64,000 nt of DNA, taken from NCBI GenBank assembly GCA_002343185.1, contig DDRT01000001.1, positions 49,304-113,303 of the forward strand, given 5' to 3'. Positions within the stretch are counted from its first letter, which is position 1. The number at the start of each line of letters is the position of its first letter. Shown one piece after another: positions 25,281 to 34,118 of the stretch. Below the pieces are notes generated by a model. The model was given only the letters and a program-made list of their open reading frames with translations, had not been told where the DNA came from and did no database searches. The DNA is from Deltaproteobacteria bacterium UBA2409 (GTDB lineage: Bacteria; Bdellovibrionota_C; UBA2361; DDRT01). Both the position numbers and the translations under genes were made by a program.

Positions 25281-28200
25281 CTACTGACAGCTCTCACACT
25301 CACCATCCAGTCCACACACAGCACCTGAGGCGGTTTTCTCCTCCCCTCTAGTAACAGTTACGTTTGCTGAAGCAGATTTGTTCTTCATCCAACGAGGTTG
25401 CAGCCCTCTTCGATTGATATCGGTTGTTGATTTCTCAATCTGAGTAGCGCCAAGAGATCTTAGATAATAGGTTGTTTTTAGTCCCTTTCTCCATGCCAGC
25501 TGATACATCTCGTTTAGTTTTTTACCATCTGGTTCTGCTAGATAAAGGTTTAAAGACTGTCCCATATCTATCCACTTTTGTCTTCTACTTGCACACTCAA
25601 TAATCCACTCTGGAGACACCTCAAAAGCTGTTAGGTATTTAGCCTTTAGGTCGTCAGGAATTCTCTCGATCTCTTGAATTGATCCATCGAAATATTTTAG
25701 ATCATCGATCATATCAAGATCCCAAAGACCTAGTTCTTTTAGTTCCTCCACTAAATAAGTGTTATGAACCATAAACTCACCTGATAGGTTCGATTTTGTG
25801 AATAGATGTTTATAGGCAGGCTCAATCGACTGAGCGACCCCTGTTATGTTTGAGATAGTAGCAGTAGGTGCTATAGCCATAGTGTTACTATTTCTCATTC
25901 CATACTTTTTAATGTGATCTCTAACAGGACTCCAATCGAGAGCTGCTTTTGTATCAAGATCTACAAATTCTAAACCACGCTCATCTTGTAATAACTCAAG
26001 GGTGTCTATTGGCAGAAGCCCTCTGTCCCATTTAGAGCCTTTATAGCTTTGATAGGTTCCTCTTTCTTTTGCAAGTTCACTAGATGCTAATATTGCGAAG
26101 TAAGAGATCGCCTCCATACTTTCATCTGCAAACTTAACAGCATCCTGGCTTGCATAGCTAAACCCTCTTATATAAAGGGCATCCTGGAATCCCATAATTC
26201 CTAGACCAACTGGTCTATGTGCAAGGTTTGAGTTTTTTGCCTCGATAGTTGGATAAAAATTTATATCTATCACGTTATCAAGCATTCTGATCGCTGTTTT
26301 GACTGTTTTTTCAATCAGCGAAAGATCTATCCCTGTTTTTGTTACATGTTTAGCAAGATTAACTGAACCTAAATTGCATACTGCCGTTTCTGCCTCAGAG
26401 GTATTGAGTAATATCTCGGTACAAAGATTCGAACTATGCACTACTCCAACATGATCTTGAGGAGATCTTACATTGGAAGGATCTTTAAATGTGATCCAAG
26501 GGTGTCCAGTTTCAAAAAGCATCGAGAGCATCTTTCTCCAAAGAGTAACTGCTTCAATCTTTTTATAAACTTTGATCTTTCCTTCTGCTACAAGAGCTTC
26601 ATACTCCATGTAGCGCTTCTCAAAAGCCTTTCCGTAGAGATCATGAAGATCTGGAACATCACTTGGACTAAAAAGAGTCCAGGTTCCATTACTCATAACA
26701 CGCTTCATGAACAGATCAGGTATCCAGTTAGCAGTGTTCATGTCATGAGTTCTTCTTCTTTCATCGCCTGTATTTTTTCTAAGCTCGAGGAAGTCCTCTA
26801 TGTCTAAGTGCCAACTTTCAAGATAGGCGCACATCGCACCTTTTCTCTTTCCGCCCTGATTCACTGCAACTGCTGTATCATTTGCAACTTTAAGGAATGG
26901 TATGATTCCTTGGCTTTTACCGTTTGTGCCCTTGATCCATGCACCAGTAGCTCGAACATTTGTCCAGTCATTACCAAGTCCTCCTGCCCATTTTGAAAGC
27001 TGAGCGTCATCAGATATGCACTTGAAGATATGTTTTAAGTCATCACTAATTGTGGTGAGGTAACATGAGCTAAGTTGCGGATGCAGAGTTCCGGCATTAA
27101 AAAGAGTTGGAGTGCTTGATACAAACTCAAATTTTGACAGAACGTTATAAAACTCGATTGCTCTTTTGTTCTTCTCTTTACCTTCTCTGATTGAAAGTCC
27201 CATTGCAACTCTCATCCAAAATATTTGCGGAGTTTCAAGGCGTACTTCATTATGATGTATCAGGTATCGATCATAAAGAGTCTGTAGACCTAAGTAATTA
27301 AACTGAAAATCACGCTCTAAAACGATAGCACTTGATAGTTCTTCTAGATCAAATTCAAGAATATCGGGGCTAAGTCTTTCAACCGAAACCGCCTTCTTTA
27401 GATATTCCTTAAAGTAGGCAGCGTGTAGTTTTTTAATATCTGGATTTGATGCCTCTACTCCAAATGCTCCTCGGTAAATAACATCTAGAAGAAGCCTTGC
27501 CGCAGCGTTTGAATATGCTGGCTCAGTTTCAATTTTTGCTCTAGCTGCTAGAATTGTAGCTGTATCTATCTCATCATCTCTAATCCCTTCGTAAAAATTT
27601 CTGACTGATTCTTCAAATATTTCTTGAGAGGAGACGTTAAGATCTTTACATGCAAACTCTATTCTCTTTTTTATATCAGCTTCTGAAACGGTGTGAGTTG
27701 TGCCGTCAACTCTTGTTGCAGTGAACTCTTTTCCAACCTCAACCTCGGTTCTTTCGAATTTTACTTCTTCTTCCGGAGTTTCTCTAACTTGAGCTCTTGT
27801 TGCTCGGTAGATGATGTAATCTTTAGCTACATCATAAAACCCAGCGCTCATCATCTGACGCTCAACTTCATCCTGAATCAGTTCAACGTGAAGAACTGTT
27901 CCTGTTTTTGACAGCTCTGAACATCTTGCAACAACTCTGTTCATTATTAGGTTTACAGCATCAATAACTTCTGGCGGTGTCATACCAGTAACTTTTCTTG
28001 TATCCCTAAATCCTCGTTCAATAGCGGAAGCTATCTTCATCGGGTTAAACCTAACTACTGTTTTTCCATCACGTCTAAGGACTTTTAGGTTTCTCGGTGA
28101 GTCTTCCCTTAGTGCTTTTTGTTCATCGCGGTAGATTATGTAGCGTCTAGCAACTTCGTATTGACCTGCTTGCATCAGTTTAACTTCAACAATGTCTTGA

Positions 28201-28478
28201 ATGCCTTCTACTGTGATGCAAGCACTGTCTGAACCTTGAATTCTGACCTCTTCAACTACTAAGTCTGCAACCTGTTGAACAATTGAATAAAAATTTTGTG
28301 AAAGTGGCTGGTTTGCGGAGATCCCGTTGTGAGCACGAAATGCGGCTTCGATCGCATTTACAATTCGATCACGCCTAAAGGGAACCAACATTCCGTTTCG
28401 TTTTACTACGGTAAAATGAGTTAAAGGTTTTACTTCTCTCTCTATCCCTACTTCTTCAACTCCTGATGCTTCCTGCAT
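25281..28478 (-). CDS. nrdA: Ribonucleotide reductase alpha subunit with three ATP-cones
   Basis: About 1065 residues, far longer than the 760 of E. coli because of three N-terminal ATP-cone domains, starting near 'TVVKRNGMLVPFRRDRIV', 'KVLRRDGKTVVRFNPMKIAS' and 'ATRVDGTTHTVSEADIKKRI'. The catalytic core has 'LSSCYLTT', the thiyl-radical Cys in 'SSNLCTEILLN', 'AVCNLGSVNLAKH' and 'MAIAPTATISNITG'. The C-terminal redox tail ends CGLDGECESCQ. It makes dNDPs from NDPs together with the class Ic beta subunit downstream. ATG at 28478 has a good Shine-Dalgarno (ggagaga); a TTG 12 nt further up (28490) is less likely. Multiple ATP-cones suggest elaborate dATP feedback. Confidence 0.95.
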   Translation of the reverse strand: MQEASGVEEVGIEREVKPLTHFTVVKRNGMLVPFRRDRIVNAIEAAFRAHNGISANQPLSQNFYSIVQQVADLVVEEVRIQGSDSACITVEGIQDIVEVKLMQAGQYEVARRYIIYRDEQKALREDSPRNLKVLRRDGKTVVRFNPMKIASAIERGFRDTRKVTGMTPPEVIDAVNLIMNRVVARCSELSKTGTVLHVELIQDEVERQMMSAGFYDVAKDYIIYRATRAQVRETPEEEVKFERTEVEVGKEFTATRVDGTTHTVSEADIKKRIEFACKDLNVSSQEIFEESVRNFYEGIRDDEIDTATILAARAKIETEPAYSNAAARLLLDVIYRGAFGVEASNPDIKKLHAAYFKEYLKKAVSVERLSPDILEFDLEELSSAIVLERDFQFNYLGLQTLYDRYLIHHNEVRLETPQIFWMRVAMGLSIREGKEKNKRAIEFYNVLSKFEFVSSTPTLFNAGTLHPQLSSCYLTTISDDLKHIFKCISDDAQLSKWAGGLGNDWTNVRATGAWIKGTNGKSQGIIPFLKVANDTAVAVNQGGKRKGAMCAYLESWHLDIEDFLELRKNTGDERRRTHDMNTANWIPDLFMKRVMSNGTWTLFSPSDVPDLHDLYGKAFEKRYMEYEALVAEGKIKVYKKIEAVTLWRKMLSMLFETGHPWITFKDPSNVRSPQDHVGVVHSSNLCTEILLNTSEAETAVCNLGSVNLAKHVTKTGIDLSLIEKTVKTAIRMLDNVIDINFYPTIEAKNSNLAHRPVGLGIMGFQDALYIRGFSYASQDAVKFADESMEAISYFAILASSELAKERGTYQSYKGSKWDRGLLPIDTLELLQDERGLEFVDLDTKAALDWSPVRDHIKKYGMRNSNTMAIAPTATISNITGVAQSIEPAYKHLFTKSNLSGEFMVHNTYLVEELKELGLWDLDMIDDLKYFDGSIQEIERIPDDLKAKYLTAFEVSPEWIIECASRRQKWIDMGQSLNLYLAEPDGKKLNEMYQLAWRKGLKTTYYLRSLGATQIEKSTTDINRRGLQPRWMKNKSASANVTVTRGEEKTASGAVCGLDGECESCQ

Positions 28479-28526
28479 GATTCTCTCCAAAACGTGGTTT
28501 TAAAAACATTTGTGTAAGTCGACTTA

Positions 28527-28544
28527 ACCACAATATATAGTGGT
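28527..28544. promoter_or_regulatory. NrdR box 1
   Basis: ACCACAATATATAGTGGT, a near-perfect palindrome matching the NrdR consensus (ACACwATATwTwGTGT-like). It lies about 50 bp upstream of the nrdA start and 32 bp from a second box, the usual three-turn spacing for this repressor of RNR genes. Confidence 0.85.
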
Positions 28545-28558
28545 TAAAGTTATATCCT

Positions 28559-28576
28559 ACCACAACATATATGGTT
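28559..28576. promoter_or_regulatory. NrdR box 2
   Basis: ACCACAACATATATGGTT, a weaker NrdR-like palindrome one register (32 bp) from box 1. The pair predicts cooperative, dATP-dependent repression of nrdAB. The rest of the 334-nt gap up to 28824 shows no gene or clear motif apart from promoter-like AT-rich stretches. Confidence 0.78.
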
Positions 28577-28824
28577 TGAGAGGGCTAAAATTGTCTACCC
28601 CCTATTTTTAAAATCGTGGGATAAATCTGTGGGAATTAAGGGTAAACCACTGGACTGATTAGATTAAAAAATTTTTCTCCCTGTGGAATGATAGTGCCTA
28701 TTTGTCATGTGAGCAGCCTTCAAAACTAGGGTCAGGAACAAACGTTCATATAACTAGCTGAAATTACTAATACCGAACAATCGCGGTGGCAGGAATGATA
28801 GTTTAAGATTTAAGATCAAGAAAT

Positions 28825-29715
28825 ATGGAGCTAGTTCACGCAACCCTTAACTTTGTTCACTCACAACTTCAAGGAGCATTCGTTGAACTTAATATGCTTT
28901 CTCAGCTAGGGTATCACGGCTTTAATCCAGATAAGTTAACCTCTACTGAAGCATCCTTAACAAAAATCGAACAAGGACTAGTCGATTTTTATAATGGACA
29001 GCATGAGCAAGATTTTAAGGATATGATCCCAGAGATACAGCACGATCTGTTAAAACTTGCTGGAAAGGTAAAAAGAATCCTCTCTGAATCAACCTTAAAA
29101 GATTCACAAGATGATGTAAGAGTTTTGATCGCAACTTTAGCTAGAAGTGCCTACACGAGAGATCATCTAACAAGAGGAATTTTGGATTATGCTAGGTTCA
29201 CTCAGAACAAACCTCTCTTCGATCAATTTGCTTCATCAGAACCTGACATAAGGCGAGGCCTAGAGGGATGTCATTTATTGTTTTCAATTTTTACAGGTGA
29301 AGAAGAGCCAAAGCCTGTATTTTATAAAACGCTAATGGATGAAGGTGCATCATTACCAGGGCAATTTAGAAGTCAAGCTCATGAGGGGGCACTTTTACTT
29401 TTTGCTGAAAATTTCTCCTTCTCTAACACGGATATACCGGAAGCCGATATTTCAGCTTGGGAATCGATCAATATGCCACCCCAGGTAGCAGGATTTTGGC
29501 ATGCATATTTAATATCACCTGCACTTGCATCCGAATGGATTCAATCAGGAGTAGTGCAACCACAAGAAGCATGGTTTTGGAGTCATTTTGGATTTTTACC
29601 TATTCAGGCAAAGCCCTGGAAAGAAAAAGGATTCCCTGTTTTGGTAGCAAAAGATTTTCTTGATCGCGGCTACACTCCAGAAGGAGCGATTGAGGAGTTG
29701 AAGAAGGGTGCATAG
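28825..29715 (+). CDS. Uncharacterised cytoplasmic protein
   Basis: 296 residues, no signal peptide or membrane helix, largely helical in the first 180 residues ('HATLNFVHSQLQGAFVELNM' onward). The second half is rich in aromatic residues ('GFWHAYLISPALASEWIQSG', 'EAWFWSHFGFLPIQAKPW') and ends with a segment resembling a small repeat ('AKDFLDRGYTPEGAIEEL'). I recognise no family. It stands alone, followed by a 24-bp palindrome. Confidence 0.7.
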   Translation: MELVHATLNFVHSQLQGAFVELNMLSQLGYHGFNPDKLTSTEASLTKIEQGLVDFYNGQHEQDFKDMIPEIQHDLLKLAGKVKRILSESTLKDSQDDVRVLIATLARSAYTRDHLTRGILDYARFTQNKPLFDQFASSEPDIRRGLEGCHLLFSIFTGEEEPKPVFYKTLMDEGASLPGQFRSQAHEGALLLFAENFSFSNTDIPEADISAWESINMPPQVAGFWHAYLISPALASEWIQSGVVQPQEAWFWSHFGFLPIQAKPWKEKGFPVLVAKDFLDRGYTPEGAIEELKKGA

Positions 29716-29724
29716 TTTTGCTTG

Positions 29725-29748
29725 GGGGTCAGGCCGGCCTGACCCCCA
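29725..29748. terminator. Perfect 24-bp palindrome between converging genes
   Basis: GGGGGTCAGGCC followed directly by its complement GGCCTGACCCCC. It lies between the converging gene at 28825 and ddl, so it could terminate both, but no T-run follows. The same GGGGGTCAGGCC half occurs at about 19720 and 23772, so it is also a dispersed repeat tag. Confidence 0.5.
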
Positions 29749-29750
29749 TA

Positions 29751-30650
29751 TCAATAATCACACCTAGCAGTTTCAACAAGCGACTTTATAAATTCATCAA
29801 ACCCGACTCCTTTATAGGAAAGAGCTTTTGGAACGAGGCTAGTTTCTGTGCACCCTGGAAGAGTGTTTACCTCTAACACATAAGGCTTTTCGCCATTTAC
29901 TCTAAAATCAACTCTTCCATATTGCCTGCACCCAAGAGCTTCAAAGGCATTTACAGCTATATCTTGCAGGTTTGCCCTTACATCCTCAGAAACTCTTGGG
30001 GGAATAAAATAGTCCGTAGCCCCTGAGGTATATTTATTTTTGTAATCGTAGAAGCCACTTTTTGGCGAGATCTCGATCCCCTCAAGAGCTTCTCCTAGGT
30101 AAACAGGGATAGAAATTTCAACTCCAGGAATATACTCTTCAACAAGTACAGTGTCATCAAATCTAAATGCTTCATCTAAAGCTACTTTATATTCATTTTC
30201 ACGCTCTACAATGCTAATTCCAACTGAGCTTCCTTCAATATTTGGCTTAACAACAACCGGAATAGGAAGACTTAGTTTATGGTCTCCTCTTTTCACTACT
30301 ATATGTTTTGCTATTGGAATTCCATGCAGCGAGAACATCTCTTTTGCTTTTAGTTTGTTCATTGCAAGGGCACTTGCTAGAACTCCTGAGCCTGTATAGG
30401 GAATTTTTATATATTCTAAAAGGCCTTGAATTGTTCCATCTTCAGCATATTTTCCATGAAGACCGATAACTGCTACATCACACTTAGGTTTTGTTAATTT
30501 TTGAAAACATGCTCCAAGATCTTCAGTAACTTTTATCGGTACAGCCTCATATCCAAGGCGCTCAACAGCTTTTAAAATAGCCTGGCCAGTTGCTAGAGAT
30601 ATAGCACTCTCAGAGGAGATTCCACCAAAAAGTACAGCAACTCTTTTCAT
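29751..30650 (-). CDS. ddl: D-alanine--D-alanine ligase
   Basis: 299 residues, ATP-grasp enzyme that makes the D-Ala-D-Ala dipeptide for peptidoglycan. Motifs: 'VAVLFGGISSESAISLATGQ' at the N-terminus, 'VIGLHGKYAEDGTIQGLLE', 'IPYTGSGVLASALAMNK', 'VVKPNIEGSSVGI', 'YGRVDFRVNGEKPYVLEVN' and 'TLPGCTETSLVPKA'. Length is normal. It is monocistronic here, with no mur genes nearby. Divergent from the MprF-like gene with a 46-nt gap. Confidence 0.95.
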   Translation of the reverse strand: MKRVAVLFGGISSESAISLATGQAILKAVERLGYEAVPIKVTEDLGACFQKLTKPKCDVAVIGLHGKYAEDGTIQGLLEYIKIPYTGSGVLASALAMNKLKAKEMFSLHGIPIAKHIVVKRGDHKLSLPIPVVVKPNIEGSSVGISIVERENEYKVALDEAFRFDDTVLVEEYIPGVEISIPVYLGEALEGIEISPKSGFYDYKNKYTSGATDYFIPPRVSEDVRANLQDIAVNAFEALGCRQYGRVDFRVNGEKPYVLEVNTLPGCTETSLVPKALSYKGVGFDEFIKSLVETARCDY

Positions 30651-30696
30651 GACTCTATCCCCTCCATAGGTATTAGTTTAGTATTATAGGCCTTTG

Positions 30697-31635
30697 ATGT
30701 CGAATAAGATCACTGCTGTAATCATACTCCTTGTAATTGGCCTTATTATATGGGTTTTAAGTAGATATGACTTGAATCTCGTTTTTAATGAGATCTTAAT
30801 GTTAGAGCAAAGTGCTCTTTTTCTTGCATTAGGATTTACGGCACTTAATTATTTAGTTTTGACATTTTATGATGCGCTTGCGTTTAAATACATAAAAGAA
30901 GACCTTTCATTCGGGCGAATCGGATTAACTGCATTTTTAAGTTACTCATTCAGCCACAACGTGGGGGCTGCTTTGGTTAGTGGTGGAGCAGTAAGGTATA
31001 GAATGTACTCCCGATGGGGAATTTCAGGAGCAAACATTGCAAGGATTGTAGTATTTACCGGCTTTCACTACTGGGTTGGACTTTTTGTACTTGGAGCAGT
31101 AGTAGGAATTATTTTTCCATCTGATTTTGCTGAGATCTATCCAATAGGTAAAACTACAGTAATCTCTCTTGCTGCTCTGTGCTTATTGCCAGTTGCTTAC
31201 TATTTTTATTTAACACTTCAGCCTGGGAAAAAATTATCGATAAAAAATTTCCATATGGATGTTCCTCCATTAAAATTGGCAGCTCTTGCATTGATTGTGG
31301 CGTGCCTTGACTGGCTTTGTGCTGCTACAGTTTTATATTTCCTACTTCCTGGATATCACGATCTGTCCTTCCTTGAAGGAGTGATCGCATATCTTGGTGC
31401 GCAGATGGCAGCTGTATCAAGTCATGTTCCAGGAGGAATAGGTGTTTTTGAATCAGTTCTGTTTTTATTCCTTCAATCACACTACAGAGCTGAAGCTCTT
31501 TTAGGCTCACTTTTATTGTTTAGATTCTGTTATTATTTCCTGCCCTTTTTCCTCGCGGCTGTTCTTTATATTATATATGAGCTAAAACTTCATAAGGTTC
31601 TTTTTAGGAGAATTAGAGATAAGATTGAACTATGA
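30697..31635 (+). CDS. MprF/AglD-type integral membrane protein (UPF0104)
   Basis: 312 residues with about eight helices. Hallmarks of the flippase-like domain of MprF relatives: 'YSFSHNVGAALVSGGAVRYR' and 'SSHVPGGIGVFESV'. No lysyl-transferase domain is attached, so it is a stand-alone member whose lipid substrate is unknown. ATG at 30697 is preferred to the TTG just before it. The 3' end (last 57 bases) is present twice more downstream as part of a 106-bp tandem repeat. In the third copy the stop overlaps the GH13 start as GTGA, so the two genes were once translationally coupled. Confidence 0.85.
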   Translation: MSNKITAVIILLVIGLIIWVLSRYDLNLVFNEILMLEQSALFLALGFTALNYLVLTFYDALAFKYIKEDLSFGRIGLTAFLSYSFSHNVGAALVSGGAVRYRMYSRWGISGANIARIVVFTGFHYWVGLFVLGAVVGIIFPSDFAEIYPIGKTTVISLAALCLLPVAYYFYLTLQPGKKLSIKNFHMDVPPLKLAALALIVACLDWLCAATVLYFLLPGYHDLSFLEGVIAYLGAQMAAVSSHVPGGIGVFESVLFLFLQSHYRAEALLGSLLLFRFCYYFLPFFLAAVLYIIYELKLHKVLFRRIRDKIEL

Positions 31636-31636
31636 G

Positions 31637-31677
31637 TTTGGCATATGATGTTTCTGTATCGTTTGCTGACGCAAACG
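31637..31677 (+). repeat. Dispersed hairpin element, copy 1
   Basis: Core TTTGGCATATGATGTTTCTG, a 3-nt spacer, then hairpin CGTTTGC-TGAC-GCAAACG. A second copy is at 31743-31783 (two substitutions in the core). A diverged copy on the minus strand at 14822-14862 has stem CGTTTTC/GAAAACG, a paired change that keeps the stem. Confidence 0.82.
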
Positions 31678-31742
31678 ACTCAATGAGCTAAAACTTCATA
31701 AGGTTCTTTTTAGGAGAATTAGAGATAAGATTGAACTATGAG

Positions 31743-31783
31743 TTTGGTATATGATATTTCTGTATCGTTTGCTGACGCAAACG
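31743..31783 (+). repeat. Dispersed hairpin element, copy 2
   Basis: Core TTTGGTATATGATATTTCTG, spacer TAT, hairpin CGTTTGC-TGAC-GCAAACG; part of the 106-bp tandem array. Confidence 0.82.
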
Positions 31784-31843
31784 ACTCAATGAGCTAAAAC
31801 TTCATAAGGTTCTTTTTAAAAGGATTAGAGATAAGATCGAACG

Positions 31844-34087
31844 GTGAGATGGTTACTACTCCTTGCCCCGTTTCTAGCATTTGCTGCTCCTATAACAAAA
31901 AGTAATGAGCTCTATAATGTAAATCGAAATTGGAAAGCCAAATCTCCAAGCGAGTATTATGGTGAATGGCCTGGTCACACTTATCACCCATCTCCAAAGT
32001 ATTGGGAAGAGCAGATTCTGTATCATATCCTTATTGATAGATTTAGAGACGGAGATCCAAGAAACAATGAATTGGCTTTTTCAGGGTATAATCCTAGATC
32101 GATTAATATGCGTCATGGTGGAGATTTTAAGGGGATCACTGAGAAGCTTGATTATCTAAAAGAGCTTGGGATAACAGCCCTTTGGCTCTCTCCAATATTC
32201 CAAACACCAGAGAACGAATATCACGGGTACGGACAGATCGACTTTACACTTTTAGATCAAAGGTTCGGAACTCTTGATGAGCTAAGAACGCTTATTAAAG
32301 AGGCTCATAAACGTGGGATCTATGTTTTAGTTGATGTAATCGTAAACCATCTTAATAACTACTATGCTTTTAAGGATTTCGAGAATTCATTTGCGCCTTT
32401 TAGAATCCACAAGGGCGAGTATGAATTAACTAATAGATTCGAGGAGAAAGTTTATCAAGATTTCGCCTTTGATAATACGTGGGATCCCGAAGGTACACAT
32501 TGTGCAGTTTACGATTATCAAGGGATACGATTTGAATCAAATGACAAAGGGACATTCTCTAAGAGTGATTTTTATCATAACGGTAATCTTGATGACTTTA
32601 ATCACCCATTCTCGAATGCATTTGGCTCGATATACGGAAAATATAACGATTTAAGACTTTGTGCTCCTCACGTTGCAAAAAAAGTTATTGCGATGACAAA
32701 GTCTCTCATTGCTTCAACAGATATAGACGGAATAAGACTTGATACCCCTATGCAGGTTCCTAATCCATTCCTAAAAGAATGGAGCACCGAAATAAAGTCC
32801 TTTGCTAAAACTCTAGGTAAAGATGATTTTTTTGTTATGGGAGAAACTTTTGCTCTTAGACCTCAAGTATCCCCAATGATTAGAAGAGGGAAAGATAAGA
32901 ATGGAAATTTTATCAGCCAAGTCTCAGGCCTTGATGGTGGGATCAACTATCCACTTTTTATTGATCATATAATACCTATGTTCTGGGGCAAGGCTCACTT
33001 AAATTTTGATATTGAGGAATTTATAAAAACAGAAATAAAAAGCTATGATCTCTTTGACCCCATAAGAAAGATCGATCGATATCTAATGGCTAACTTTTCT
33101 GAAAGTCATGATCAAAGAAGGCTGTCTTCGCTAGATCCTGAGCAAAGTTTTCTTAGCTATGTATTTATAACATTCCTCCCAGGGATTCCTGTAATTTATC
33201 ATGGCCAAGAGCAGCTTTTAGACTCATTTGGTTCAGGTCTTGAGGGTGATGCAAGAGAACCGATGATGGAAAACCCCTGGTGGGTAAATAGACCAAGTAG
33301 ATCTTTTCCCAATAAAGCATCAAAAGACAACTTTGATATGACTAGTGATTCATTTAAGGCTTTCTCTTACCTTAATCACTTAAGAAGGGAGCTTATAGAG
33401 ACAAAAGATATATTTTCAAAAATTAAAAAGGAAACTAATCAAAGCTGGAAGGTTCCACTAAAAAGTGGTGGTGAGGGGATATTTTCATTTGGACATAAAG
33501 GAAAAAATCTTCTTTGTAATGATCTAAATTGTTTTACAAAACTAGGATCATTTAATGCTACGACCAAATTTAATAAAACTTTTTTTGATGCTTCACCTAT
33601 ACACGACTCAAAGATCTCACCGAATGAATCGATTATATTTTCGGGAGAAAATCCTAGTGTAAAAATTAATGACAAAGAATTTCATGAGTTTGTATTTAAG
33701 AATAATGTAATAAAACCAAAAACAGCCTGGCCTTTTGGTATATTAAAAATTAAATCTCAAAATTTTGAAGTTAGGTATCAAATTTTAAAAGAGGCTAAGC
33801 TGAATGAGCCTCACTTTTCGAAGGTCAAAGACAAGATAAAGATCGCCCCATCTTTACCAGGTGCAACATTGTTTAGAGTAAAGGAGCGCGATACCTGGAG
33901 TAATTGGACAGAATTCTCAGCAGAAGTAGATGCGTTAAAGTGGTCAAGTCTACAAAGAATAGAGCTTCAATATTATAGAGATGGAAGCAGTAGCCTTTTT
34001 GATTATCAATATGTAGATATCTACGGGGGGCACCCTATGATAGAACTAACTCCTGGATTTCTTGGAGGAATAGAGAAAAACTATTAA
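31844..34087 (+). CDS. Secreted GH13-family alpha-amylase-like enzyme
   Basis: 747 residues. Signal MRWLLLLAPFLAFA, then a (beta/alpha)8 barrel: 'ILYHILIDRFRDGDP', 'ITALWLSPIFQTP', 'VDVIVNHL', nucleophile Asp in 'IDGIRLDTPMQV', acid/base Glu in 'FFVMGETFAL', and the third acid in 'ANFSESHDQRR'. These are GH13 regions I-IV, so it should cleave or transfer alpha-glucosidic bonds outside the cytoplasm. About 200 C-terminal residues are an uncharacterised beta-rich part. GTG start at 31844 overlaps a copy of the upstream gene's stop (GTGA). A secreted subtilase follows 31 nt later. Exact substrate not predictable. Confidence 0.9.
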   Translation: MRWLLLLAPFLAFAAPITKSNELYNVNRNWKAKSPSEYYGEWPGHTYHPSPKYWEEQILYHILIDRFRDGDPRNNELAFSGYNPRSINMRHGGDFKGITEKLDYLKELGITALWLSPIFQTPENEYHGYGQIDFTLLDQRFGTLDELRTLIKEAHKRGIYVLVDVIVNHLNNYYAFKDFENSFAPFRIHKGEYELTNRFEEKVYQDFAFDNTWDPEGTHCAVYDYQGIRFESNDKGTFSKSDFYHNGNLDDFNHPFSNAFGSIYGKYNDLRLCAPHVAKKVIAMTKSLIASTDIDGIRLDTPMQVPNPFLKEWSTEIKSFAKTLGKDDFFVMGETFALRPQVSPMIRRGKDKNGNFISQVSGLDGGINYPLFIDHIIPMFWGKAHLNFDIEEFIKTEIKSYDLFDPIRKIDRYLMANFSESHDQRRLSSLDPEQSFLSYVFITFLPGIPVIYHGQEQLLDSFGSGLEGDAREPMMENPWWVNRPSRSFPNKASKDNFDMTSDSFKAFSYLNHLRRELIETKDIFSKIKKETNQSWKVPLKSGGEGIFSFGHKGKNLLCNDLNCFTKLGSFNATTKFNKTFFDASPIHDSKISPNESIIFSGENPSVKINDKEFHEFVFKNNVIKPKTAWPFGILKIKSQNFEVRYQILKEAKLNEPHFSKVKDKIKIAPSLPGATLFRVKERDTWSNWTEFSAEVDALKWSSLQRIELQYYRDGSSSLFDYQYVDIYGGHPMIELTPGFLGGIEKNY

Positions 34088-34118
34088 GTTTGGGTAATTT
34101 CTATCCGATAATTTCTTA

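Larger units (their letters stand above)
31579..31850 (+). repeat. 106-bp tandem repeat, 2.5 copies, made of a gene 3' end plus a hairpin element
   Basis: GAGCTAAAACTTCATAAGG begins at 31579, 31685 and 31791, an exact 106-bp period. Each unit has the last 57 bases of the membrane-protein gene including its stop, then the hairpin element (31637-31677 and 31743-31783), then ACTCAAT. The third copy keeps only the gene tail, with a few changes, and runs straight into the GH13 start codon. Confidence 0.92.
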
